Shown here piece after piece: positions 33,301-40,244 of a stretch of DNA of 64,000 nt. Numbering within the stretch: the stretch's first letter is position 1; each line of letters begins with the position of its first letter. The position numbers were made by a program, and so were the translations under genes. This stretch comes from an uncultured Clostridia bacterium (lineage in GTDB: Bacteria > Bacillota > Clostridia > Oscillospirales > Ruminococcaceae). The notes beneath the pieces were generated by a model. It saw nothing but the letters and a program-made list of their open reading frames with translations. It did no database searches and had not been told where the DNA came from. The stretch lies in NCBI GenBank assembly GCA_946567425.1, contig CAMNXF010000011.1:1-64000 (forward strand), in the 5' to 3' direction.

Positions 33301-34475
33301 CCGTTGCTGACGACCTAAAAGATATTTTTGCAAATCTGGGTCTTGGCGAAGTAGTTTCCTCGGAGATCGGTCAGGCTTATGCCGATATGCAGAATTTGTT
33401 CAGCCGAAACCTTACGGAGAGCCAAACAAAAGTTGATGAGTATTTGCAGAAAATAGCTTCGGGTGGTTCTCTTACAGAAATGCAACAGCTTGAATTTGCA
33501 AATGAATATAATAAGGTTCTTGATTATTCCAGATATAAAGATGAGTCATATATGGATGTTCAAAAGGCTCTTATGGCTTTTTCCGAACTTGACTTGTCTA
33601 AAATTGACTTTGAAACAGACGAAACAGCACAAAAGGCGCTTCAAGATGTTTTAGATAATGCCGCGTCATATCAAGATAGTGCTTTAGAGCGCTATACAGC
33701 CGAGATGGATAATCTTTTAGAATTAGAAATTCTGGCAAAATCTCAATACGAACACGGTGATTTAACTGAAAGCGAATATAAAAATCAACTTGATCTTATT
33801 GATTTTTCACGCGTAGTGTTTGCCGAGAACCTCAACTCTGAACTTGATGAAGTTATGGGCAATATTGAAAAGGTGCTAAGTCCGATAGATAAGCAACTCT
33901 ATGATGTTTCAAGTCTTGTAACGCCGACACTTTCACAAACATTGGCAGCCACAGAATACGCGAAAGGACAAGGACATTGGTTTGATATGTTTGAGTATTC
34001 TTCTCAAGTTGCGAGTGAAATTGCTCAAGGTGATTGGTTAGAAAATAACCCTACTTGGCAAAAAACACAAGAACTTAAGGACTTTGTGAGCGAAACCCAA
34101 AAACTGAAAATTGAAACGGAATTGCCTATTGATAATCAATATTCAGAAACGTATGAAATTGTGAAGAAAGCCCTAAATGGGGAAGACCTTTCATTGATGG
34201 CTAATCTTAAATTTGTCGCCGAAGAACCTACGGGCGAGGTCTACACACCGCCTAAAACTTACGATTCATACTATACAGCTCCAAGCGAACCTACAAAAGT
34301 CGTTGAAAATGACCCTGTAGCGGTTGCAGAGGCAGCCCAAGTATGGACAGCTTCACAAAATCAAGATGTTCCCGAATTTAACCTATACACTACGGTTGAA
34401 ATGGACGGCGCGGAGGTAAGTCGGCTTGTTACAGAGCGACAGGACTACGAAATGAGACTTTCAAACGGCAGATGA
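30340..34475 (+). CDS. Tape measure protein, split by a group I intron
   Basis: Exon 1 is 30340-31605 and exon 2 is 31905-34475; spliced length 1,278 aa. Exon 1 holds long repetitive helical segments (LSxLxxIPxLPDLSSTA-type). The junction reads LGFD/ISSFYNISVESAMQKL, the conserved tape-measure core. Exon 2 has a hydrophobic stretch (residues around ATSGMLLFNGIKNLV and VAGIALSAFIAMG) typical for membrane insertion, then a C-terminal domain. Unspliced mRNA would stop at 31678-31680. The protein sets tail length. Confidence 0.87.
31606..31904 (+). ncRNA. Group I self-splicing intron (no homing gene)
   Basis: 299 nt. P1 pairs exon CGAT with intron GTCG, giving the U-G pair at the 5' splice site. 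P7 is GACCAT with ATGGTC, formed by the R-like (gtgtaacgaccat) and S-like (gatgatatggtctactcc) elements. P8 is CCCTC/GAGGG, and P9 stems are ACCGC/GCGGT and CTCG/CGAG. A hairpin TCTC-gaaa-GAGA sits at P7.1. It ends in G 31904. Both exons are in frame. The subgroup looks IA-like. Confidence 0.88.
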
Positions 34476-34483
34476 TATTTAAA

Positions 34484-34512
34484 CCACCCCTTTTAAAGAG
34501 GGGTGGTTGACT
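34484..34512 (+). terminator. Terminator after tape measure gene
   Basis: Stem CCACCCC / GGGGTGG with a short AT loop. The T-rich tail also forms the -35 of the next promoter. It separates the accessory island from the tail operon. Confidence 0.7.
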
Positions 34513-34535
34513 TTTCTTACAACTTGTGGTATAAT
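34507..34535 (+). promoter_or_regulatory. Promoter of accessory lipoprotein operon
   Basis: TTGACT, 17 bp, TATAAT, placed 30 bp before the lipoprotein ATG. It gives the lipoprotein an expression route independent of the late operon, as expected for a moron. Confidence 0.78.
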
Positions 34536-34565
34536 GTAGAAAATTGACACTTGGAGGTACAGACA

Positions 34566-36032
34566 ATGAAAAAATCGGTTTTGGCAGGTGTGCTTGCAGC
34601 GGTTATGCTGCTGTCGGGGTGTTCGGGCGTTTCGCAGGACGAGTATAACTCGCTGTTGGAAGAAAATTCTAAGCTGAAAGAGAATAGCAGTTCATCGCCT
34701 ATAGACAGCGATACTACGCTTACAAATAGTGATACTACGTCAAATATAAAAAGCAAAAATAAGATTGCTAACACTGCAAATGATTTATTAGAATCTGGGG
34801 GAGAACCTACAAAACGTTTTTCAGAAAAAGACGAGGAACTTAGTTGCCAGACAGATTGGTATATTTATGATAAAGGCAATTCTATATATATGAACCAATT
34901 TAACAATATATCGGATAAAGAAATCGCAAACTCAATATATATTCTTTCTAACTGGCATAAATTAGGGGTTAATGGGTATGAAGCTAAAAAAATTGAATGG
35001 GAAGCCGATTATCTTGTGTTCAAAAGAAATGATGGTACTGTTATTGCGGGTGAAAAATTTGTTAATAAAAAAGATGGCAATTACTCTCACGAAATAGAGT
35101 GGTCAGACGAGTGCGTAAAAGCCGAATACGAAAAAGGACTTTCCGACAAAAGTTTTGAAAATAGTTTTAATGAATATTTAAAGAAATACCCGCGTGATGA
35201 TATTGAAAGTGAAACAAATTCCACTACGTCTGATAATACAAGCATTGATGTAAATGAGATGATTGAAAACGGCGAAGCAGTAGTCTCTCCACTTACGGGT
35301 GTTATATGGCTCTTTTCTAAAGAAGATTCTGCTTATATCACCAATGTCGGATTTGATCCCTTTGTTAATAGAAGCGACGAAGATAAAATAGGGCTATGCT
35401 ATTTAGATGCTTTGTATTTTGCGTCTGACGAACAATTTGCAGATGACTATTTTTTGTTTCTTGTTTGGGGCGAACCTAACAGCAATAATGTTGTTGCACG
35501 TTGCACAATTACCCATTTTTTAGGCGAAACCTCAATATCAGATAATAGCATAGTGTGGGAAAATGAATGGAAAGAATTTAATAATTCTGATATAAATAAA
35601 AAATATATAGAATTGATTAAAAATTACGATTTTAGCAAAATAACAGACAATTTTGAATTAGATGGCTACAAAGTGAATTTTACTGGAAAGTATGATTTTG
35701 TAATATTAGATAACCAATTTAGTTCTTATAATGGTCAAACTTTGCTAACTGTTAATGTAGATATTGAAAATTTGTCCAATGATTTTGATTCGAGAGGTTA
35801 TAGCTATTGCACGCTTTATTGTCAAGCCTCAGCTCCTGATGGGTCTGGACTTTCTACGCTTGATGCATATTTGGGCGATAACGGAATTTTGGGTAGCAAA
35901 ATTTATGTAGGGCAAACGTTTAACGGGAATATTGCTGTTCCGTATGTCGGAGACGGAGAATACCGTTTTGAATTTAAAGATATTGGTGACAATCGAAAAT
36001 ATGTTTACAAAATTGATGTTACAAAGTCTTAA
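34566..36032 (+). CDS. Accessory lipoprotein (moron)
   Basis: 488 aa from ATG 34566 (RBS tggagg). Signal peptide MKKSVLAGVLAAVMLLSGCS with a clear lipobox (LSGC). A Ser/Thr/Asn-rich linker follows, then unrecognised mature regions rich in Asn, Asp, Tyr and Phe. Base composition is more AT-rich than the tail genes. Surface lipoproteins expressed from prophages sometimes block superinfection; that role is inference. Confidence 0.7.
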   Translation: MKKSVLAGVLAAVMLLSGCSGVSQDEYNSLLEENSKLKENSSSSPIDSDTTLTNSDTTSNIKSKNKIANTANDLLESGGEPTKRFSEKDEELSCQTDWYIYDKGNSIYMNQFNNISDKEIANSIYILSNWHKLGVNGYEAKKIEWEADYLVFKRNDGTVIAGEKFVNKKDGNYSHEIEWSDECVKAEYEKGLSDKSFENSFNEYLKKYPRDDIESETNSTTSDNTSIDVNEMIENGEAVVSPLTGVIWLFSKEDSAYITNVGFDPFVNRSDEDKIGLCYLDALYFASDEQFADDYFLFLVWGEPNSNNVVARCTITHFLGETSISDNSIVWENEWKEFNNSDINKKYIELIKNYDFSKITDNFELDGYKVNFTGKYDFVILDNQFSSYNGQTLLTVNVDIENLSNDFDSRGYSYCTLYCQASAPDGSGLSTLDAYLGDNGILGSKIYVGQTFNGNIAVPYVGDGEYRFEFKDIGDNRKYVYKIDVTKS

Positions 36033-36052
36033 TTTTGAAAGGAGGTTTTGAT

Positions 36053-36364
36053 GTGAAAAAATTCAAAGATATTTTGGGCGACGTTTTTAAGGGAATTGCA
36101 TTAGCAGGGGTTATTTTTCTGTTGCCAGCAACTCTAGTGAACTTTACGTCAAAGAAACCAGATGAAGGTTTTATGTGCTTAGCTTGGCTTGGCGGCTGTC
36201 TTTTCTCTTATTGGCTTATATCAACGCTTAGCAAGATTATGATAAGCCTTAAAGAGATTAGTGACAATTCAAGCGCAATACGTTCATTTTACGAAAACAA
36301 AACGAATGAAAGCGCCGCAATTCCGCCTATTCCAGAGCCAACAGGTATGGAAAACAAGGAATAA
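36053..36364 (+). CDS. Two-helix membrane protein
   Basis: 103 aa from GTG 36053 (RBS aaaggagg). Two hydrophobic segments (IALAGVIFLLPATLVNF and LAWLGGCLFSYWLISTL), then a coiled and Pro-rich tail. It is in an operon with the lipoprotein upstream; the two could form one membrane system. Function unknown. Confidence 0.6.
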   Translation: MKKFKDILGDVFKGIALAGVIFLLPATLVNFTSKKPDEGFMCLAWLGGCLFSYWLISTLSKIMISLKEISDNSSAIRSFYENKTNESAAIPPIPEPTGMENKE

Positions 36365-36374
36365 AATTATAATT

Positions 36375-36408
36375 ATTCCCTTTGCACAAAGCAGAGGGGA
36401 TATTTTTG
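36375..36408 (+). terminator. Terminator of the lipoprotein operon
   Basis: Stem ATTCCC / GGGGAT (one G-U pair) with a 15-nt loop, followed by five T. Confidence 0.6.
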
Positions 36409-36436
36409 TGCAATCCTACAAAATTTGAAAAAGATA

Positions 36437-36465
36437 TTGACACAAATGTTAATTTATGATATGAT
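36437..36465 (+). promoter_or_regulatory. Cassette C promoter
   Basis: TTGACA, 17 bp, TATGAT. The -10 region is part of a run of about four 5-bp atatg-type repeats ending at 36473. Copy number changes there would alter promoter spacing. Confidence 0.7.
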
Positions 36466-36488
36466 ATGATATGAAAAGAGGTGAAATG

Positions 36489-36665
36489 ATGGGATTGGAT
36501 AATTTGCCTGACATCATAACCGTAAAGCAATTAGCCGATTTTTTGCAAATTAGCGAATTGACGATATTAAGAGCTATAAAGGCTGGAAATTTAGATGCAT
36601 TTAAAGCTGGCAGAGATTGGAGGATTGAACGAGAAGCGGTTTTGAAATGGGTAAAAAAGAAATAA
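36489..36665 (+). CDS. Excisionase-like HTH regulator, cassette C
   Basis: 58 aa from ATG 36489 (ATG 36486 also possible; RBS agaggtg). ITVKQLADFLQISELTILRA then FKAGRDWRIEREAVLKWVKK is the MerR/excisionase winged helix. It takes the slot that ribbon-helix-helix regulators hold in the other cassettes, so the regulator is interchangeable. Confidence 0.78.
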   Translation: MGLDNLPDIITVKQLADFLQISELTILRAIKAGNLDAFKAGRDWRIEREAVLKWVKKK

Positions 36666-36725
36666 GCTGTTGCCCCCGACCAAGGAAAACAACAGCTTAT
36701 CAACCACCAACCCCGAAAGGTCGGT
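36655..36725 (-). ncRNA. Convergent short RNA, cassette C
   Basis: About 70 nt from the promoter at 36732-36760. The terminator stem ATAAGCTGTTG (36662-36672) / CAACAGCTTAT (36690-36700) has a T-run on the minus strand only. The stop codon of the regulator lies in the stem. The same stem is present at 39434-39473. Confidence 0.55.
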
Positions 36726-36731
36726 AAATCC

Positions 36732-36760
36732 ATTATACCACACCTTTCGGGAAAAGTCAA
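36732..36760 (-). promoter_or_regulatory. Convergent minus-strand promoter, cassette C
   Basis: On the minus strand: TTGACT, 17 bp, TATAAT, with the inverted repeat CCCGAAAGGT / ACCTTTCGGG. It lies in the 82-bp block shared with cassette A. Confidence 0.7.
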
Positions 36761-36775
36761 GATGAAAGGAAAGGC

Positions 36776-37014
36776 ATTATGGAAAAAATGTCATTGGAAG
36801 ACAAGATTATGGAAATCGCGAGTATGGCAGACCAAATCGGGACTATCGCATTTTGCGCGGCAAATGTATCATTCGATCCAGATAAATGCGAGATGGTTCT
36901 TGATGACGTTTTGAGCGGCATTGAGAACTTGTGTAAAAAACTTAGTGATGACTTGATCACACTTAACAATTCATTGGGTGAATTGGGGAGGGTGGTTGTA
37001 TGAACGAACTGCAG
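36776..37014 (+). repeat. Left arm of a perfect 239-bp inverted repeat
   Basis: Reading by eye, identical to the reverse complement of 38256-38494. It covers the complete 74-residue gene plus the start codon and first five codons (MNELQ) of the following antirepressor. Confidence 0.92.
36779..37003 (+). CDS. 74-residue helical protein, cassette C copy
   Basis: KMSLEDKIMEIASMADQIGT start and a helical, acidic body. It is identical to the protein at 38267-38491 on the other strand and overlaps the antirepressor start by 4 bp. It may modulate the antirepressor; unrecognised. RBS gaaaggaaagg. Confidence 0.68.
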   Translation: MEKMSLEDKIMEIASMADQIGTIAFCAANVSFDPDKCEMVLDDVLSGIENLCKKLSDDLITLNNSLGELGRVVV

Positions 37015-37515
37015 CTTATAAACACAGACGGTGAATTTTATGCCGACAGTCGCGACGTGGCGCAAGCTATTGAAAGAGAACACAGCAAATTGCTGAGAAC
37101 TATCCGTGAATACTGCGGTTTTCTTAATGAAGCCAAAATTGGCTTGAATGAATTTTTCGTTGAGGGTGAGTATAAGGACGGCATAGGTAGAACGCTCCCT
37201 TGCTACCTAATCACAAAAAAGGGCTGTGATATGATTGCTCACAAGCTGACAGGGCGCAAAGGGGTATTGTTTACGGCAGCGTATGTTACCGCGTTCGAGC
37301 AGATGAAAGAAACGGCAACGGCGCACAAAGCGGTTGAAACCGCTTCCGCGAGTGGAATATCAAGTCTTATCAAAAACGTGCGGATCGTTATGGAAAAGCA
37401 GGAAAGCGCACCAACAGAAATCGCGGCACAAACCGAGCTTTTTCTGCGGCACTTCGGTCTGCCCGTAATCAACGGGTTTGTAAAAACCTCGCCGTGGGAA
37501 CAGATAACCTACTGA
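37000..37515 (+). CDS. Rha-family antirepressor/regulator, cassette C
   Basis: 171 aa. The Rha-type domain shows TDGEFYADSRDVAQAIEREH, HSKLLRTIREYCGFL and CYLITKKGCDMIAHKL followed by GRKGVLFTAAYVTAFEQM. Rha proteins are phage regulators related to the phi31/Tuc antirepressors. The first five residues (MNELQ) lie in the inverted repeat. It converges on the cassette D gene at a shared terminator. Confidence 0.85.
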   Translation: MNELQLINTDGEFYADSRDVAQAIEREHSKLLRTIREYCGFLNEAKIGLNEFFVEGEYKDGIGRTLPCYLITKKGCDMIAHKLTGRKGVLFTAAYVTAFEQMKETATAHKAVETASASGISSLIKNVRIVMEKQESAPTEIAAQTELFLRHFGLPVINGFVKTSPWEQITY

Positions 37516-37522
37516 TGTATTA

Positions 37523-37556
37523 AAAGCACCCGCTCCTTTTATAAAGAGGGGCGGGT
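37523..37556. terminator. Bidirectional terminator between convergent antirepressors
   Basis: Stem CACCCGCTCC / GAGGGGCGGGT with T-rich sequence on both sides. It serves rha on the plus strand and the Bro-N gene on the minus strand, and would still do so after inversion. Confidence 0.75.
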
Positions 37557-37571
37557 TTGTGTATAACAAAA

Positions 37572-38270
37572 TCACGTAAAAATCTGTCTGAACTTTTCAA
37601 CCGCTTTGTCGTTATATACGAAAGTGTCAACTTCCTTGTTGGAGTGCTCCGATTTGGAGCGATACCACTCGCCGTATTCAGTGGTTTTCAGCCCGTGTTC
37701 GTTAGAGACGCGCCCTATCTTCTGCGCCGATACTCCGAACATCTGACCTATTTCGCTTGCCGAATACATCTTCTGCTCGGATTTCGGGAGCGGGATAAGC
37801 TGTGTTCCCGTGAGAACCTCGGCGGCTTTCGCGGCGAGAATGTTCTTGTACTCCGCTGAGAGCGTATCAACTTTCGAGAGCTTCAAAAACTGATTGGATA
37901 ACCGCACCTTTGCGTTCATCTCTTTAATCTCCAACGCCTTGTTGAGTTTTGTTGGTGTACTGTACGCTCCCGTCCTGCGGATTGAGGGGAGTACCTCGCT
38001 TGTGACCCACTTGCGGAACGGTTTCGCTTCTGGCTTGTCCGAGCGGAGAATGACGTTGTATAAGCCGCTTTCGTTGATAACATTGACTTCGCCTCGACGA
38101 CCTAACTTGAAGTTAGACCGTTCATCTTCATCAAGCCTTTCTGCAACCCTAGACGGGTTAGATAAGCCCAACACATCGCACACATCTTTCAATACCCACC
38201 ACGGCTCGCCATTTTTCTCGACCATGCGCACCTGTAAATTGTTGTAAGTAAAGGTCTGCAGTTCGTTCAT
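37572..38270 (-). CDS. Bro-N antirepressor, cassette D
   Basis: 232 aa. The Bro-N domain (NLQVRMVEKNGEPWWVLKD, VINESGLYNVILRSDKPEAK) is nearly the same as in the cassette B protein. The C-terminal domain differs (YSASEIGQMFGVSAQKIGRV, a helix-turn-helix). The first residues MNELQ are in the inverted repeat. Confidence 0.85.
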   Translation of the reverse strand: MNELQTFTYNNLQVRMVEKNGEPWWVLKDVCDVLGLSNPSRVAERLDEDERSNFKLGRRGEVNVINESGLYNVILRSDKPEAKPFRKWVTSEVLPSIRRTGAYSTPTKLNKALEIKEMNAKVRLSNQFLKLSKVDTLSAEYKNILAAKAAEVLTGTQLIPLPKSEQKMYSASEIGQMFGVSAQKIGRVSNEHGLKTTEYGEWYRSKSEHSNKEVDTFVYNDKAVEKFRQIFT

Positions 38271-38494
38271 ACAACCACCCTCCCCAATTCACCCAATGAA
38301 TTGTTAAGTGTGATCAAGTCATCACTAAGTTTTTTACACAAGTTCTCAATGCCGCTCAAAACGTCATCAAGAACCATCTCGCATTTATCTGGATCGAATG
38401 ATACATTTGCCGCGCAAAATGCGATAGTCCCGATTTGGTCTGCCATACTCGCGATTTCCATAATCTTGTCTTCCAATGACATTTTTTCCATAAT
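38256..38494 (-). repeat. Right arm of a perfect 239-bp inverted repeat
   Basis: Reverse complement of 36776-37014. The two arms flank 37015-38255 (1,241 bp), which holds the bodies of the two convergent antirepressors. Confidence 0.92.
38267..38491 (-). CDS. 74-residue helical protein, cassette D copy
   Basis: Same sequence as the protein at 36779-37003, read from ATG 38491 with RBS gaaagga. It overlaps the Bro-N start by 4 bp. Confidence 0.68.
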   Translation of the reverse strand: MEKMSLEDKIMEIASMADQIGTIAFCAANVSFDPDKCEMVLDDVLSGIENLCKKLSDDLITLNNSLGELGRVVV

Positions 38495-38515
38495 ACATTT
38501 CCTTTCAAAAAAAAC

Positions 38516-38545
38516 TTGACAAGGAAGTCCACTCTGTGATATAAT
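38516..38545 (+). promoter_or_regulatory. Convergent promoter, cassette D
   Basis: TTGACA, 18 bp, TATAAT on the plus strand, opposite to the cassette's genes. Inverted repeat CTCTGTGA (38532-38539) / TCACAGAG (38551-38558) surrounds the -10. This is the mirror image of cassettes A-C. Confidence 0.7.
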
Positions 38546-38551
38546 AGATTT

Positions 38552-38624
38552 CACAGAGGGAAACTTCTGTCTTGTTTGAATAGCGGCTGTTGACTGTGGT
38601 AGGTGTTCAGCCGCTATTCTTTTT
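38552..38624 (+). ncRNA. Convergent short RNA, cassette D
   Basis: About 73 nt. It ends at the 12-bp stem GAATAGCGGCTG (38578-38589) / CAGCCGCTATTC (38608-38619) followed by T5. The end abuts the stop of the ribbon-helix-helix gene on the other strand. Confidence 0.58.
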
Positions 38625-38784
38625 ACTGTTCCTTGCCCTCAAAATGTTCATCATGTTTTTTTAAGTATTCCGTGAGTGCTAATTTGAGTACAGTTGTTAC
38701 ATCAATGTAGTTCTCTTCGGCATATTTTTTTACACGGTTATACAATTCATCAGGCAAATTATATGTGCGTTGGATTTCACTCAC
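38623..38784 (-). CDS. Ribbon-helix-helix regulator, cassette D
   Basis: 53 aa from GTG 38784. SEIQRTYNLPDELYNRVKKY and YIDVTTVLKLALTEYLKK match the Arc-type fold. The start is uncertain: the GTG overlaps the only RBS-like sequence (gaggtg). It heads cassette D, whose antirepressor is the Bro-N gene. Confidence 0.68.
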   Translation of the reverse strand: MSEIQRTYNLPDELYNRVKKYAEENYIDVTTVLKLALTEYLKKHDEHFEGKEQ

Positions 38785-38801
38785 CTCTTTTCTATACACC
38801 T

Positions 38802-38830
38802 ATTATACACTTATCAAGTTTATTTGTCAA
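38802..38830 (-). promoter_or_regulatory. Cassette D promoter
   Basis: On the minus strand: TTGACA, 17 bp, TATAAT, just upstream of the regulator. Nearby direct repeats of gtgtata may be operator half-sites. Confidence 0.72.
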
Positions 38831-38948
38831 TGGTTTTTCCAAAAATTGTAGATTTGCACAAAAATCCACTCTATTTGCCAAGGGTAAGACAATTTTTTTG
38901 TGAGATATAACAAATTTCAAAACTGTAAAGATTTTTTAGAAAAACCCC

Positions 38949-38977
38949 TTGACAATAGGTTTAACCTATGGTATAAT
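38949..38977 (+). promoter_or_regulatory. Cassette E promoter with palindromic operator
   Basis: TTGACA, 17 bp, TATAAT. The 15-bp palindrome ATAGGTTtAACCTAT fills the spacer. A second inverted repeat (GTAAGG...CCTTAC) follows the start site. Confidence 0.75.
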
Positions 38978-39035
38978 ATAATTACAGTAAGGGAACACCT
39001 TACGAGTAACGGGGCAAGACGGGAAAGGAGAGAAA

Positions 39036-39155
39036 ATGAATGACGAAATGACAAACGAGCAATTCAATACAGTCTTAAAATTGATAATACAAATCATAAA
39101 AGACAGCAAGGACAAAGACGAAGCGGTCAAAAAAATAGAAGCCCTGCTTAAATAA
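39036..39155 (+). CDS. 39-residue helical protein, cassette E
   Basis: MNDEMTNEQFNTVLKLIIQI start, amphipathic helix, RBS gaaaggag. Its stop is inside the minus-strand terminator stem of the convergent RNA. It occupies the position of a cassette regulator but shows no DNA-binding motif. Confidence 0.6.
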   Translation: MNDEMTNEQFNTVLKLIIQIIKDSKDKDEAVKKIEALLK

Positions 39156-39209
39156 GCAAGACCTCTAAACACCACAAGGAACGGGCGGACTTGCCGCCGC
39201 CCAATCCTT
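39128..39209 (-). ncRNA. Convergent short RNA, cassette E
   Basis: About 80 nt from the promoter at 39216-39244. The 13-bp stem at 39137-39166 pairs fully only in minus-strand RNA, where the mismatches become G-U pairs, and is followed by seven U. This shows the terminator is selected for the minus strand. Confidence 0.6.
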
Positions 39210-39215
39210 AGTCTT

Positions 39216-39244
39216 ATTATATCACGTTTTGCCCCGAATGTCAA
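39216..39244 (-). promoter_or_regulatory. Convergent minus-strand promoter, cassette E
   Basis: On the minus strand: TTGACA, 17 bp, TATAAT, a perfect consensus, located just upstream of the RBS of the ribbon-helix-helix gene. Confidence 0.7.
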
Positions 39245-39260
39245 GAGAGGACGTGATCTT

Positions 39261-39437
39261 ATCGGCAAGGAAAAACTAACGCCGCAAGAGAAGTACGACA
39301 AGAGCAATACCCAGTTTATAGGTCTAAAACTTAATAAAAAAAGCGACAAAGATATTTTGGACGCGTTAGAGGGAAAACCAAAACAGACTGAGATAAAGCG
39401 GCTTGTCAGAAAAGGTCTTGACGCAGAGCAAAAATAA
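39261..39437 (+). CDS. Ribbon-helix-helix protein, cassette E, apparent AUC start
   Basis: 58 codons: GKEKLTPQEKYDKSNTQF, IGLKLNKKSDKDILDAL, KQTEIKRLVRKGLDAEQK. This matches RHH proteins of the 'KYDKxNTxxxxLKLNKKxD' kind. There is no ATG, GTG or TTG in frame near the RBS (gagagg); ATC 39261 is the best position. It is followed by the same terminator stem as cassette C, but the antirepressor expected downstream is missing. Confidence 0.6.
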   Translation: MGKEKLTPQEKYDKSNTQFIGLKLNKKSDKDILDALEGKPKQTEIKRLVRKGLDAEQK

Positions 39438-39473
39438 GCTGTTGACCATCTCGCAAACAAAACAACAGCTTAT

Positions 39474-39516
39474 CGTGATATCCTCCCATGCCTCTTTAGG
39501 CAGGGGAGAATGTCAC
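39474..39516 (+). mobile_element. 43-bp single-hairpin IS-related element
   Basis: It lies 3' of TTAT (39470-39473) and ends ...gaatgtcac, like the right ends at 13408 and 17690. The hairpin CCCATGCCTctttAGGCAGGGG resembles the right hairpin of the 13320 element. No gene. Possibly a solo right end. Confidence 0.65.
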
Positions 39517-39674
39517 GATAATTGATGAAAGAATTTCAAAAAAGCTATATTTTGAAATATCTATTTCACAAATCTGCGAAGATATTTCAAATTCATTGTT
39601 TTTTGATATATTGCTTAAAGATGTGTAATTATCATACGATCGTTAAAGGCAGCATAATTTTTTCGCTCAACCGC
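39517..39674 (+). other. AT-rich intergenic region with an inverted repeat
   Basis: No supported gene. TTTGAAATATCT / AGATATTTCAAA form a 12-bp inverted repeat (about 39551-39593) that could be a regulator site left from a lost cassette part. Confidence 0.45.
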
Positions 39675-39703
39675 TTGACAAATGCTGTCAGTTGCGTTAT
39701 AAT
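39675..39703 (+). promoter_or_regulatory. Promoter of distal-tail leader RNA
   Basis: TTGACA, 17 bp, TATAAT, perfect consensus. The expected start is about 39710, just before the leader motif. Confidence 0.85.
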
Positions 39704-39715
39704 TAAATAAAGAAG

Positions 39716-39805
39716 CGAATAGTTACGGCGCTGTATGAACAACGCCGTGTGAGCCTGTGAGCCTGTCAAACGCATTTTTTGTGCGCTTGACAGGCTCTTT
39801 TTTTT
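39716..39805 (+). ncRNA. Structured leader with terminator, copy 2 (tail operon)
   Basis: gaatagttacggcg, stem P1 ACGGCG (39726) / CGCCGT (39744), duplicated gtgagcctgtgagcct, terminator GAGCCTGTCAA (39760) / TTGACAGGCTC (39787), then T8. The loop and terminator stem sequences differ from copy 1 while pairing is kept, which supports selected structure. It lies 27 bp before the tail gene. Confidence 0.75.
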
Positions 39806-39831
39806 GTTTTGAGGGAAAGGAGGGCTTTTTT

Positions 39832-40227
39832 ACGGCTTCACTAACAAAAGGCACAGTGAATTGGCTGACGATAGACGGCGTAAAAATGCCTACTCCGTCA
39901 AAGTACACATACGTTGAAGCTGATTTTGACAGCTCAGACAGCAAGCGTTCCGAAACGGGCTACCTTGTGCGTGACGTTATCAGAACGAATGTGCACTCGC
40001 CCGAATTCAGTTGGAACGCTTTGACGACGGTACAACTGCGTCAACTCCTACAAGCCGTCAATAAATCAACACGGCACAATATAACCATATTCGACCCGAA
40101 TGAAACAACGTACCAAAAGACCTTTATAGGCTACGCACAGGCGACCCGTAAGGTAGAAACGTTACTCCCGAGTGAAAACCCGAAAGATACGCTCTGGAAG
40201 TTGTCTATGACATTTATCGAGTATTAA
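39832..40227 (+). CDS. Distal tail protein (DUF6711-like), apparent ACG start
   Basis: 132 codons from ACG 39832, which sits 7 bp after the RBS aaaggaggg; the next residues are ASLTKGTVNWLTIDGVKMPT. No ATG, GTG or TTG fits without reading through the terminator RNA. The C-terminus TLWKLSMTFIEY is typical of this small tail family (DUF6711-like). It probably forms part of the tail tip. Confidence 0.7.
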   Translation, partial: TASLTKGTVNWLTIDGVKMPTPSKYTYVEADFDSSDSKRSETGYLVRDVIRTNVHSPEFSWNALTTVQLRQLLQAVNKSTRHNITIFDPNETTYQKTFIGYAQATRKVETLLPSENPKDTLWKLSMTFIEY

Positions 40228-40244
40228 AGGAGGTAAAATCAGAT

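Noticed and set aside
37000-38270. Site-specific invertase system for the inverted repeat
   Set aside because: No recombinase gene lies next to the repeat; any inversion would have to use general recombination or an enzyme from outside the window.
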